Source: Plectrocnemia conspersa (Eukaryota; Arthropoda; Insecta; Trichoptera; Polycentropodidae). Taken from it: DNA of 64,000 nt. The notes under the pieces were generated by a model. The model saw only the letters and a list, made by a program, of their open reading frames with translations, was not told where the DNA came from and did not search any database. A program made the translations under genes and the position numbers. This document shows positions 24,901 through 35,780 of the stretch, one piece after another (position 1 is the stretch's first letter; each line of letters opens with the position of its first letter). The stretch lies in assembly GCA_009617715.1 (NCBI GenBank), contig VTFK01000155.1:868001-932000 (forward strand), written 5' to 3'.

Positions 24901-25059
24901 TCCAAATTGACACGATCAACGAGAAGTTAAATAGTTTTTTAAGAAGAGCCGCTGGCGAACTAGCCGTGACGGACAAGAATAAGGGACGCAATCGAAATAA
25001 TATAGGGCAGCTGAAAGCCGCTGAGCGTTAAAGGACATGGTGCCATTAACGACCATTCT
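21971..25059. other. Mostly AT-rich non-coding stretch
   Basis: A good match to a pol III A box, TGGCTCAGTGG, lies at 23152 but has no B box at the right distance, so no tRNA or SINE is called. A GC-rich partial palindrome GCCGGCCGGTGGCCGGTCGG is at 23981. 24340-24540 is GC-richer without an ORF. AAGAATAAGGGACG at 24975 also occurs at 48434. Confidence 0.35.
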
Positions 25060-26080
25060 TTAATTCCTTCACTATACCCTCTGGAAGTTGTCCGAACCGA
25101 AGCTACAACTGAAGTCGGCCGAAATCTACGACTTCGAGTAAGCGACCACACTGTCGCAAATTTCATATGCCGCCCGGAATGACGTTCGGAAAAAAAGATA
25201 ATTTAAAAAGTGCCAAATAATCGCAATTTTTAAATTATCTTATTATTAAAATTACGCTACTGATAATTATAAAAGTTTGTGTGGGCACTCAGCAATACAG
25301 TATCAATGAAAAATTTTCGGTCGTAAATATTCAATTTACGCAAAATCTTTGTCGGCTTTTGCAAAATGTCATAAGGCGTAAAAATGATACTTCAGAAAAC
25401 GAACACCACATCTGTGACTAAGAATTCGTTATGGTGTGACATTTATATAAACCGATTCAGGAAAATACATAAGTATATTCGAAACGATTTTTTCAAAAAA
25501 AATCTGGTACCACTAATTATTTAATTTTATATAAAAAAAATATATAATAACGATATCTGTTAGAAGAATATACTATCAAAAATATAATTAATCTCTTTTG
25601 GTGCCCTAAAATATTCGAAGATGTCAGTAAGACTCTGTTGAAGTGCCAGATAAGCATGTGGTATTATAATTTGACCACGTGATCACAATGCAGCGCTTGA
25701 CATGCGTGTTAACCATAGGACGCATACGCGCATACTGAAATTGAACCGAGTTACTCCTTCTATCTCAGTTTGCTAAACACCATATCATTATCTCTCTCAC
25801 TCTCGTCATTTAACACGCGAGAGAGCGAAAGGGGAAGTATCTCACCGCTCGCGCTCGAAAGAGCATCCCCGACTTTGGTCTCTTTGACTCGAAAAATAAT
25901 GCCGACAATATTCGGAAGCGCTCCCATTATTACCCCCACTTTACCTCCCGTTCTCGGTAAGCTAGGACAACTTCCGAGAGGTTTTAGAGCGGGCAGAACC
26001 GAGCTCGACCGAAGTAACCCACTATATTCTCCGTCCTTGGCCAACCTTGGCCAAATTCCAGAAAGTGTAGTGCAGGCATA
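25060..26080. mobile_element. Unclassified TIR element, copy 1 (family C, ~1.02 kb)
   Basis: The left end TTAATTCCTTCACTATACCC then TCTGGAAGTTG mirrors the right end, whose reverse complement reads TATGCCTGCACTACACTT then TCTGGAATTTGG. This gives imperfect inverted repeats of about 30 bp. The body aligns almost base for base with 60778-61859. Internally, near 25797-25850, it carries the GC-rich module shared with 12.4 and 44.7 kb. The minus strand stays open 25760-26044, but that frame has no ATG start, only TTG, and matches no known transposase. I call it a non-autonomous DNA transposon; superfamily unknown. Target-site duplication not established. Confidence 0.75.
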
Positions 26081-26763
26081 ACAACTTTATAAAGTGCTTC
26101 ACTGAGTAGACGTTACGCAAAAAATGTAATGATCCCAACGTTCCTAACAAAAAAGCACTAAGATACAAATACGTACACTTTGAATTCTTTCCAATAATAA
26201 CTTCGCTTTTTTGGGATTTCAGACAATGGATTTATACTAGAAGACGCTACGAACTATCGTATCGTACAGAAAACAAATCGACAATAAATCATTAAAGCGC
26301 TTCGCATAACAAAGTTGATCATCCTAGACACCTTATTGCAAATTTAGCGATGTACATATGATATATTATCTAAAAAATATTAATAATGCAAAAGTCACAA
26401 TAAATTTTGATCCAAGAAGTAGATCTTAAAGTGTAATAAATACGAAGGTGAAATGAATGTTAAAATAATTCATTTGGACGAATATTTATTTATAAAAGTA
26501 AGGTCAAAAGTTGTAATCAATTTATTTTTAAGAACACTAAAAATAAAAATGTTACTATATATAACCAATTGCTAAAAGAAATATGAGAACTAAAATACCC
26601 GACTATTTATTTGCCCGGATTCATTTCTGTACAAATAAAGACACTTTATGTGATTAATGCACAAATTAGAGATTATAATTTGAGAAACTTTAATTAAACC
26701 ATTCTGAAACGAATAGCTATTTTAGTAGATGAGAATTGAATGTTCATTGGCTAATCAATCAAT
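26081..26763. other. AT-rich non-coding stretch, no feature seen
   Basis: No coding-like frame and no shared repeat. Confidence 0.4.
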
Positions 26764-26988
26764 TCAATCACTTAAAGGATATTGATCGATTGTGTTAGAC
26801 GATAATGTCCCAATAAAAATACTAATAAATGACGTGCCATTGACACTTCCTACAATGGTGGCGAATATCAACAAAATCGGCCCAAAAATGAAACATGATA
26901 TTCTTGAAGCATGAAAATATGTTCCTTTAATTAAATTTTGAGAGAAAAGTATACGTGAAAAGCATATACGCAGTATTTTTACTATCAA
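26764..26988 (-). CDS. Possible membrane-protein exon, unidentified
   Basis: Open for 74 codons. It ends in a hydrophobic stretch reading ISCFIFGPILLIFATIVG, then SVNGTSFISIFIGTLSS and a short polar tail before the stop. This resembles one or two membrane helices. On the minus strand, TTTTCATGCTTCAAG directly precedes the hydrophobic part and could serve as a splice acceptor. Against it: AT-rich codons spell Ile/Phe-rich peptides easily, the length is short and no family is recognised. Chance ORF is the main alternative. Confidence 0.15.
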   Translation of the reverse strand: MIVKILRICFSRILFSQNLIKGTYFHASRISCFIFGPILLIFATIVGSVNGTSFISIFIGTLSSNTIDQYPLSD

Positions 26989-27760
26989 ACTAGCATCGAA
27001 AAAATAAACAATATCATAGTCGAACTATTAATGTACCAATGTCACATAATTGTCTATATTTTTTAAAAATATTTACGGGAGCTGAATCATCAGTTGATTG
27101 ATTTTTATTTGGGAGAAAACGTTGCCTAAAAGCGGGCGGATATAGTCTCGGTATATTACTGATTTATATATTGCTAATTTAGTTTTGCGATTTTATTAAA
27201 AAAATATGTCCCAAAATTTTTTTTAATTTGGTTAAAAAAACATAAATTCTTTAGTATAATGCGTGAGATATTTTTCATATCAAATATAATCTTGGACTAG
27301 TCGCGAGCTTCCATAGTTCAACGTTCGGCTATCACTATTTTATATCATATGTTATTTAATTACCTCTGTGACGTTGTTTGGAAAATGTTTCACGTCGTTT
27401 GCCTGTCATTATTTCCCTCGAGTACCTCAAAGCGAATGTGTAGGTGTATTATTAGGCAGCAGATCATGGAAGAGCTTAAACAATGTTATGCAACATCTGT
27501 GTCATGAATTGTTTGAAGTTAAATAAACAGACACATAGTATTATTATACATGAGACTTTTACTATCAAAGGCGACAGCGTCCACAACAATTAATATTTAA
27601 ATTAAAAAGCAAAAATAATTTTAATAATTGCATCATGTATTATAGAATCAGAATGTGAAAAGAATGGTTTGTTTTTAATCACACTCATTTAGCTGAAAAT
27701 TTCATATTCCCATTTACAGAATTGTGAATGACCTAGCTCTTGTATCGCCACTCAGCCTTT
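26989..27760. other. AT-rich non-coding stretch, no feature seen
   Basis: No open frame or repeat of note. Confidence 0.4.
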
Positions 27761-28255
27761 TACACACTGAATGAAAGTCTACTCGTGTAATGTTTGTTTA
27801 CACTGCTTTTTTTCATCACATTCAAAAACACTCGTTCATAACAACACACATTTACCCAGCGTGTCGTGTGTCGTTATTGTTCGTTATTCTCGCCATTTGT
27901 TTGTGTGTATGCGCCGGCACATGTTAATTCCGCGTTTTACGGCTTTCGGCTTAACCGCCAATTTTCATTAACTGCCTGATTTTCAATTTACGCTTACAAG
28001 TCGTTACGAGCGGTTGAATCAAATCCGGTTAGTGTGTTTTTAACTCGTTCGCATATTTTATAGTAGACGCTGCGATATTTTAAATTAATTTAGCCGTTGA
28101 GATTTTAAACTCGCTTACTTTCCTCGCGTTGCGAAAGCCTTAAATCCATAAATTTTTATTTCCTTGCTTCGTTTTTCGGTTTAGGAATTTAACGACTCTG
28201 CCGACTTTAAGCTCGAAATTTATAGTTGAGCACGACGGCTATAAAATCAAATACA
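27761..28255. other. GC-richer island
   Basis: Raised GC with a 66-codon plus frame (27771-27971) rich in Cys, His and Val that has no recognised pattern. There are several TTAAC/GTTAA and CGTT-rich words but no tandem structure. Unique in the window. Conserved regulatory element or chance. Confidence 0.25.
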
Positions 28256-29569
28256 ATGTATTGTGTAATTGAGTTATTGTTATGAGATCGATAAGAAGTA
28301 ACACAAAGATATTCGCTTTTATAGCTAGAGACGTTTCAAATGTTTATTTTTATTTTAAATATTGATAATCAATAGCTAAAAATTTTATATATTTTTTTGT
28401 AAAGTAAAATGCAGGAGTTAAAAAAAATCAACGAAACAAAGAGATGTAATATAATTAAGTTACAACACTCCTACATCTCATATTGGTATTTTAGGTATAA
28501 ATGTTTAAATTTGTTTCTGCTATGATAATAAAATACAGTTATCTGACTAAAACCTCAATAATATTGGAAGACAAAATTTAATTATATCCCACTAAAAACA
28601 CATAGTAATTTATATATATATATATATAAAAAAAATATTTTATGAGTAAATACTGTAAAGGTTTCAATATTGCAATATATAAATCATTAAAATGACAATG
28701 TTTTGACTTAACAATATGCATACATTAGAAATCGGCAGAGCACCCAGTATTGCACAATAGCCACGCATACTTTTGAAAGCCATAAATTACTACATTAGCA
28801 TCTACCATTTTCTTTGTACGAATCAGAACTTATCAAGAAAAAAACTTCAAAAAAAAACTTTATCAAACATTCGTTTAACTCTAGCTTTCATAAAGGAGAT
28901 GATTTAGAGGTAGAGTTAGATCATATGATTCAACCTAGCTCCTAACATGTAACGCTTACTGATTTGACATTTTTTTCTGTACATATTTGCGTAAATTATA
29001 TATTAAGTACAATAAACTTTCATCAGTTATTCTGGTATCTAAATAGCTACAAAACTCTCACAACTTGGCTATTAATCTAAAAAGTAATTATATTATTATT
29101 TATATGCTTTCCAAACAGAACATAATTAAAATAATAATTTAAGTACTTATAATAATTACGGCAATTAAATGTAAAAGTCGATGAAATTTATTCTTCGATT
29201 TAATTTATGATACCAGTTGCGATATAAAAACGAATGTGAAACTTTCAGGTATCAGCTAAAATAGGATTTTTAGTTAATTATATACAAATGACTTTTGATT
29301 CATCAAAACTGTAAAATTAAACGTGGTTGCTAATATAGGCATTGTATATGTGATTAAGGTGTCGATTATAACTGGCATATTTAAAAGTATGATATGACGT
29401 GAATAGGTATCTAATGTACAATATTGTTTGATAAGTTACGTCTAATTTTAAATCAATTTATTAGCCTTTCCAAGAGAATATTTTAATTTAGCTTAGGGAC
29501 CTGTTTTTCTGTTAATACATAATTTGATTATTTTTTATGTCTAAAATGGATGATCAAGATTGCATTTAA
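28256..29569. other. AT-rich non-coding stretch with a (TA)n run
   Basis: A TA microsatellite of about 9 repeats lies at 28611-28628. Otherwise low-complexity A/T sequence with no gene. Confidence 0.45.
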
Positions 29570-29755
29570 GTAAGATTAGAAAAAGCTAAGAAAACATAAT
29601 CTTTGATCGAAATTATTACTATATAATAATAATAATTCAAATTTTTCAGCCACGATAGAAAATGAAAAATACAAGGGCTCATATACGATTTGAACCTAAA
29701 ACTTTTATGGTAATAATCACTGACTTTTACCATTTGTCTATCGTTCTAGTAAAAA
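29570..29755 (-). mobile_element. tRNA-derived SINE, inverted copy (family D)
   Basis: On the minus strand the A-box region reads ATGGTAAAAGTCAG (29720-29733) and the B box GGTTCAAATC (29688-29697), at the spacing of a tRNA gene. The body continues with GTAATAATTTCGATCAAAG, corresponding to the middle of the copies at 16.6 and 43.2 kb. The tRNA fold itself is not maintained. This copy keeps the best B box after the 43.2 kb one. Confidence 0.65.
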
Positions 29756-30719
29756 ACTTTTGATGAGTCAGTGAAAATGACATACTACAAAAGTGTATTT
29801 TTTTTGCTGAATACATTTATTTCTATTAAAACTTTAATTTCAGGTCCCAAAATTTCTGTGCAGTACAATTCAAATATTATATTTGAAATATGTTCAGTAT
29901 ACTAAAAAATCATATTATTAAAACATATTCTATGAACTTTACATGTCTTCTATAAAAAAAATCGTTTGCTGATATACAAAAAAATGCAGCAAAACCCAAT
30001 ACATTTGTGTATCTTGTACCGTTCCCCTCCACAGAGGTGCTTATTTTTAAGTATCATTCATTCGTAAACTATCAAAGATTATATTTATATGCTTGTAAAA
30101 CTATTCTATTCTTAAAAAAAATGTGTAAAAAATTATAATAAATTTTTAAGTTGACTTTTATAAAAAAGTAAATCTTTAAACTTCAGATTCTTAAGTAAAT
30201 TGCAATTACAAATAAAAATAATCATTAAATTCGATTTGAAAATTAGCCCACAAGTGTAGAATTAACAATATTCGACTAAAAAACTATTTTCCCTAATGAA
30301 TTACATAAAATCGTCGAAAAGAATTCTACTCGGAAATGAAATAAGTGGTACTTGCGTGAGATTAATTAGGGGTAACAACTTACAATCTTGATATGATACT
30401 TTGATTTTTACCAACCACCAAAAAAGGTTTGCCAACACTATGGTTGAAAGTGTAATGAAAAGATATGAACTGAAATAAAGCAATTTAATCAAATAGCAAT
30501 TTCCATTTACGTAGATTTAAGACTATTGAATAAAGACTAACTTAACTTATTGAATAAAATTTGTAAATCTATCTAAATTGGAATTGACCGGAATTTTTTA
30601 AAATGGAATTGAATTTCCGAAGTTTCTTCGGCCATTTTAAAAGCTAACTTCGTTTTTAAGTTACTACTTTACTATATAACTTTTTGCTTATAGACATCAT
30701 ATGCTTCAATATCCGGCGA
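29756..30719. other. AT-rich non-coding stretch, no feature seen
   Basis: A 63-codon minus frame (30301-30492) begins with a hydrophobic segment, but its composition is AT-driven. Not supported as a gene. Confidence 0.4.
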
Positions 30720-30809
30720 AGCTACTTTACTGTATAAAGTTGAAAGTCACAGTAACCAGATAATAATCCCATACGTATCTTTCTTAAGCACATTCGCAAC
30801 CATAGAATT

Positions 30810-30992
30810 TCAAAGCGAACCGTAACTTCTGAGAATGCCGAAAATTCGAATCTTTTCCAATTTGAGCAAGTTTTGCCATAAAAGCGCATACATCCCACTG
30901 ACGATGCAAATCCACACACAAGTCATATAGGTCAAGACAATAATTATGGAGAAAATGGTAGTACCCGTGCCAAGAGCGGGACGGACACCCAT
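30810..30992 (-). CDS. Candidate exon of a membrane protein, unidentified
   Basis: A 60-codon minus-strand frame starts MGVRPALGTGTT and runs through a strongly hydrophobic FSIIIVLTYMTCVWICIVSG to LLWQNLLKLEKIRIFGI and a stop, like one membrane span followed by a basic cytoplasmic start. Third codon positions are about evenly A/T and G/C, unlike the AT-rich surroundings, which favours real coding constraint. Two other minus frames are also open here (30784-31080, 30722-30919), which weakens the case. There is no clear splice acceptor or donor and no recognised family, though receptor-type membrane proteins are conceivable. Confidence 0.25.
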   Translation of the reverse strand: MGVRPALGTGTTIFSIIIVLTYMTCVWICIVSGMYALLWQNLLKLEKIRIFGILRSYGSL

Positions 30993-31080
30993 CCTCCAAC
31001 GTCATATTGATTGAGCTTAGGGTACACACACAACCACACCCACACATACACACAAATAGGGTTTCTATACTAATGGGCAA

Positions 31081-32540
31081 AGCCCGCCGTAATTGTCTGC
31101 ACGGTGCAATCAGCCCTTTCTGTAAACTCGATAAATCCGATGATCGCGTTGTCGAGATTAAATTTAACGCTCTGAATAAACGAACGGATTGTCACTAGGG
31201 TCGTGTCGGACAAATAGTTTTTTACTCCATTGACTCGATGAAATGGACTGTATTGATGTTGTTAGGATCAAAGATTCTCAATATTTTATTTTCTATTAAG
31301 CCTAAATCTAGGCCAAGGCTTGTTTCTTATATTTATCGATAAAAATTCGCATTTTAGGAAAAAAATCAACATAAACTTATGCAGTTATAATATACATTTA
31401 AATATTATAAATCCTCACCAAAGTATATATTAACCATTGGCGCCGAAAAAAAAACTTGTACATATTACGTGTTAAAACACCATAAACCAAATCATATTGA
31501 TCTGTACGACCCATGGAGTTGTTTAGCCTTTGTGCATACTGTACGTGGAAAGGAAGGTATTAGCTAAAAGCATTCCTAATTTGCATCACAAGGGTTAATT
31601 TATTGCCAGCATACAAAAATGCGAAATCACAATTTTTGTCACCCAACATAAAAATGTCACAGTAAGAAAACAGACAAATACTAACAAATTTAATAGCATA
31701 TTCTTGATTGCTCGTTGCAGTGAAAATTGTACCTCACAGAAGTAAATCAAACTTATACGAGCAGATATACCGTGCTTAAAACGACACTACCATTTGGAAT
31801 TCGCTTCCGCCAACACTTCATCAACTACTTTTAGTTGAGCTCTAGCCTTGAAAAATATGATAATTCGTACGAGCTACGTAGATTTGCTAACGGAAAAGAC
31901 CAAGAAAACAGTCGCTTCCCTCTTCACCCTAGTCTTTAAACAAACTGTACATGAACTGACTCAAAACTGTTTTATAATATTAAATTAATAACTAAATCAC
32001 CTTCTCTTATAAAAAAATAACATCTTGACACAGCTTTTATTTTTATGCGGTGCCGTAAAAAAATGAAGAACTGAATCAAATTCATATTTTCAGCTTTCAA
32101 TTTTTATGTGGACTTCATAGGCATGCATATTTGAAAGCCTTATATGCTATCGTGTCTAGGAGATCAAAATTAGTGATTATTATATAATTATATCATTCAA
32201 GAAATAAATAAAATCTTATAATAATGCTATTTTGAAAGTGTAATAAATTACCCTATATTACTGAGATATTAGATTGTAAGTATTATTAATAATATATAAA
32301 TTGTTGACGGCATAAAAAAATAGGAATAGACGCCAAATCAATATAAATTTAAGATTGGCTTAACGCTAAGGTCATTCAAACGACAATTTTGAAAAGCAAT
32401 AAGCAACGCGTTTTGACAAAAGGTCTAAAAGCAATAAGATAATACTCAACATTACAATTGAAACAGAAACCTTATTTGCACATTTGTTAATCACTCGTAA
32501 TGACCAGAAATACTACTCTTTTGGCATTAAATATGCAATA
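31081..32540. other. Non-coding stretch, mildly GC-rich at its start
   Basis: Just upstream, 31016-31056 is a CA-rich simple-sequence run. 31081-31200 keeps an open plus frame from the island, and after that the sequence is AT-rich with no feature. Confidence 0.35.
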
Positions 32541-32759
32541 GACAATGTGTCATACGGTCGTAAAAACCACTATCATAATGTACCTCAAAACGTGTTCATC
32601 TTGCAGTTTCACTTGTTCACGGCGTAAACATATTTCTTTGGTCGAATATACAAGCGATGCAATTGGCCAACCAATTTCTGCATCTGTGATTCAAATTGAG
32701 GATATAAAAATTGAGACGATCAAGCCATTTGAGACAAGAGGATCAATCAAGCGATTCGA

Positions 32760-32891
32760 GACGATAGACAACCATACTGAGACATAAAACACACAACAAC
32801 AAGAAAAACTTCTCCACCAACTCTCAGTTGACAAAATATAATAAACTGTTACCAACTTTTTCCGGCGTCTATTTTAGCTGCATAATCACAC
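32760..32891 (-). repeat. Interspersed repeat fragment (family E), minus orientation
   Basis: Read on the minus strand it starts GTGTGATTATGCAGCTAAAA then TAGACGCCGGAAAAA, GTTGGTAACAGTTTATTA. The same order occurs at 38849 (plus) and 52740 (minus), and a weaker part at 47340 (minus). The TG start would suit an LTR, but no second LTR, primer-binding site or pol fragment was found. Class unknown; an 80-codon plus frame at 32545-32787 next to it is unrecognised. Confidence 0.6.
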
Positions 32892-35170
32892 CCCTTAGGC
32901 CTCAAAACCAGATTGTGTATGTTTGGTCTATGTATATGAGGTTAAAAATCAATTTTACATGAAAACGAAAAGAGTTCTATCTTTACAAAAAATCTGAAAA
33001 TTGAATATAGACTTAATTATAACATGATACGTATTGCGCTGTTATCATGAAAGGACTACTCAAATAAGTTTCAACGTTAATTAGTATTTTAGCTATCCCA
33101 AATTTCATAAAACCTTGTTAATAATTTTGCGGGCGTTTCTTTAATAATATAATACACATAGTTTAATTAATTATTTAGGTATGTACGTTAACATTACCCA
33201 AATCTTTGCAAGGGAATAACATGTTATATTAAAGTTCATCGGTCAATGCTTTTGTTCTAGATACATACTTGATAAATGTAGTTTATGGGTATAAATTTAT
33301 ATGTATATATAAAAAGAGACCTGAGTGCACATGTACATATATTTTTTCAGATCGTTTTGCGATAGAATCCTATTTACTTATGACAGGCTCTCCGCTAATA
33401 TCTCATAGTGCATGAAAGCAAAAGAAAGAGCTGGTCGGTCGGTTGAATAGAATAATCTTGTTAAAAGATCAAGAGCTTAACTTACGCTTTTTTATATTAT
33501 CCGCAAAGAAGCTGCGTAAATAGAAAAATCGTATAAAAAAAAACAAAATATATACGGTAGAAATGTAATGGCGATTTAATTCATTGCATGTCGGCGATGA
33601 CATCTTTTGCACACGTCCATTATTATCGAGTAAGCGTGACCCACGCAATAGTCTCATTTTAATTACGAGAAAGCTTTAAAAACAATTAAGTTTTAGCTTT
33701 GTAGCTTTTACGTCGTGTTAATATGACATGAAATGTTTGTTGCGTGAAAGATAAAATAAACAATGACCGATTAAAGTAGTACATGCCATATTGTATAATA
33801 TGATATAAGATGAGCCAACATAGCTGATGTATCTAAAATATTTTTAGTAATATAACAATATTCTTTAGGTAATTATAAATGGGCAAAATATTAGAAGCAC
33901 ATAAATAGTCAAGTAGTCAAGAATGTTAAGTTCTGACAAGTGAAAGTCTCAGATAGAAGTTACAATTGTATTCTTTCTTTCAGAAAAATGCATGATTTTG
34001 TGTTTGTATAGACATTAATTGTCCTTTGTTCATGCGCTAATTTTTCTTAAATACCTAATTGGAACATATGTGGCGAATAAACTTGTTCTGAAAGTAACAA
34101 GTACTAATAGGCTTTTGACAAGTAATTAGTACACTATTTAATGCGTAATTTCTTATTCAATAATGACCCTTGATTAGAATTCTAAATCACTAAAATAATT
34201 TTGTAGTTGTTTATTAAGTTCGTCCTTAATATTCTCAACGTCTCGTATTATGTCTATATAAATACAATCATCGCATGAATCTGAAGGCAGTTGGCTTAGA
34301 ATATCTAATATAAATCCCCCGTAATAAACCAAAAATCTTGATCATTAACCTATTATGATAATTTAATGGCTCTTAAAGAAGTTGTTAAATTAGCTAAAGC
34401 TTTCGAAGGCCGATTAGAAAAGCTTAACTTTCATCCTACATTGAATAGAATCTTAAACCATAAAAGCAAATAAAATGAGTGATGTTTCCGTGGACTGTGA
34501 AACGAACTAACAATTTTATTTTTTAACGACTAGCCATCAAAGAAAAGGTCGCAAAGAGTGTGTCGTAAAATAATACTTTCATATTTTTTTGGTTTATATG
34601 TATATGAAATGTGATGCTCTCTATGAGCAACATTTAGTTATTTATTAGATAATATTGCAATATGCATATATGCATGATTAAATTATACATCACAATATTT
34701 ATCCCTGAGATTGGGAAAATATAGGAAAACTAATTATTTTAAAACTGATTTATTATACAAAAAAATAGCAAGATTTTTTGCAATTAAAATTATTGTTATT
34801 TTTTATTACAGTTTTAACCACATTGACTTGCCAGTTTTTCTCAATGCATCACGATGGCCATTATATATGTATAGAATATTAAACATTATAATTGATATAG
34901 ACAACATTAACCTGAATTTTAGAATCCGATGATTCTGTCACCGTCTTAGAAATGCATAAGAGGTTAGTGTCTGTTGAACGACGCAGACGAAACGCGGTTG
35001 TTGGTCTACTAGCGCTTACCGACAATGTGGATGCATCTGTGAAAAACTTTAAATTAGTTATTAATTCTGATTTATTGATTCAAACTTTTTCAGGCATTAT
35101 CGTTTTACAGCTTACAGATTTATACTTATTTTTATAAATAATTATTGTATTTTTTTATATAAAAATAAAC
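32892..35170. other. AT-rich non-coding stretch, no feature seen
   Basis: A minus frame at 33469-33657 and plus frames at 34711-34932 and 34952-35137 lack motifs. No shared repeats were found. Confidence 0.4.
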
Positions 35171-35780
35171 GTTTGAGAAGCTACCGCTTTGCAATAATGG
35201 AGGCAGCCCCACATAAAAGACCGTTACGTCGACTTTTAGTTTTATTAGTGTCTTACTCTGCATCAAATTCGGCGTGTGTAAAAGTAAATCTTCCGAGAAA
35301 AGGGGAAATGGAGAAAAATGTCCCTTCACAGCTGTTTACGGACGCGACGAAAACTGCAATGTAAAACGACCGTCGGGCTTTTGAAAATTACCAGCAAATG
35401 TTTGCGGTGGAAAATTACTTTCGTCCTCTACAAATAACTCAATTAATATTTTTTTTCTCTATCTATGTACATACTTGTGTTTTACTCTAAGCGCGTTTTA
35501 TAACGGAGGCCATAATCGAGCCAGAGGCGTGGATATGATTTACGAAAATTAACTTTAATACGTCCATATTTAGCGCCTTTCGCTTAATTGTCTTTGTCCA
35601 GATAGCGTGCCAAAGTTTTTCCCTGCTCATTCTTAGCAAAATGCCTTTCGGCTTAATATGAATAAAGAATATTTATGCCCAACACTAAACTTTAAGCATT
35701 ATAATACAATAGGGCCGCGTTATTCGCGTTTAACGCGCTCAAAGCGGTGGTTATGCATCGTAAATTATTTTCAAAATACA
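35171..35780. other. GC-richer island with overlapping open frames
   Basis: Plus 35173-35364 (63 codons) and minus 35132-35329 (65 codons) are both open. GC stays raised to about 35770, including TTAACGCGCTCAAAGCGG. Unique in the window; no domain recognised. Candidate conserved non-coding element. Confidence 0.25.

Noticed and set aside
25760..26044. Minus-strand ORF as a conserved protein gene of the element
   Set aside because: Both copies keep it open, but it begins with TTG, lacks any domain and ends within the shared module. Two copies are not enough to show coding constraint.
25770..26081. 103-codon plus-strand ORF
   Set aside because: It lies inside the TIR element and mirrors the minus frame. 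It is a by-product of the GC-rich module; the 61.6 kb copy does not keep it as an equal-length plus frame.
31016..31056. CRISPR-like or tandem array in a CA-rich run
   Set aside because: It is an imperfect CA/CCA microsatellite without spacers; the genome is eukaryotic.
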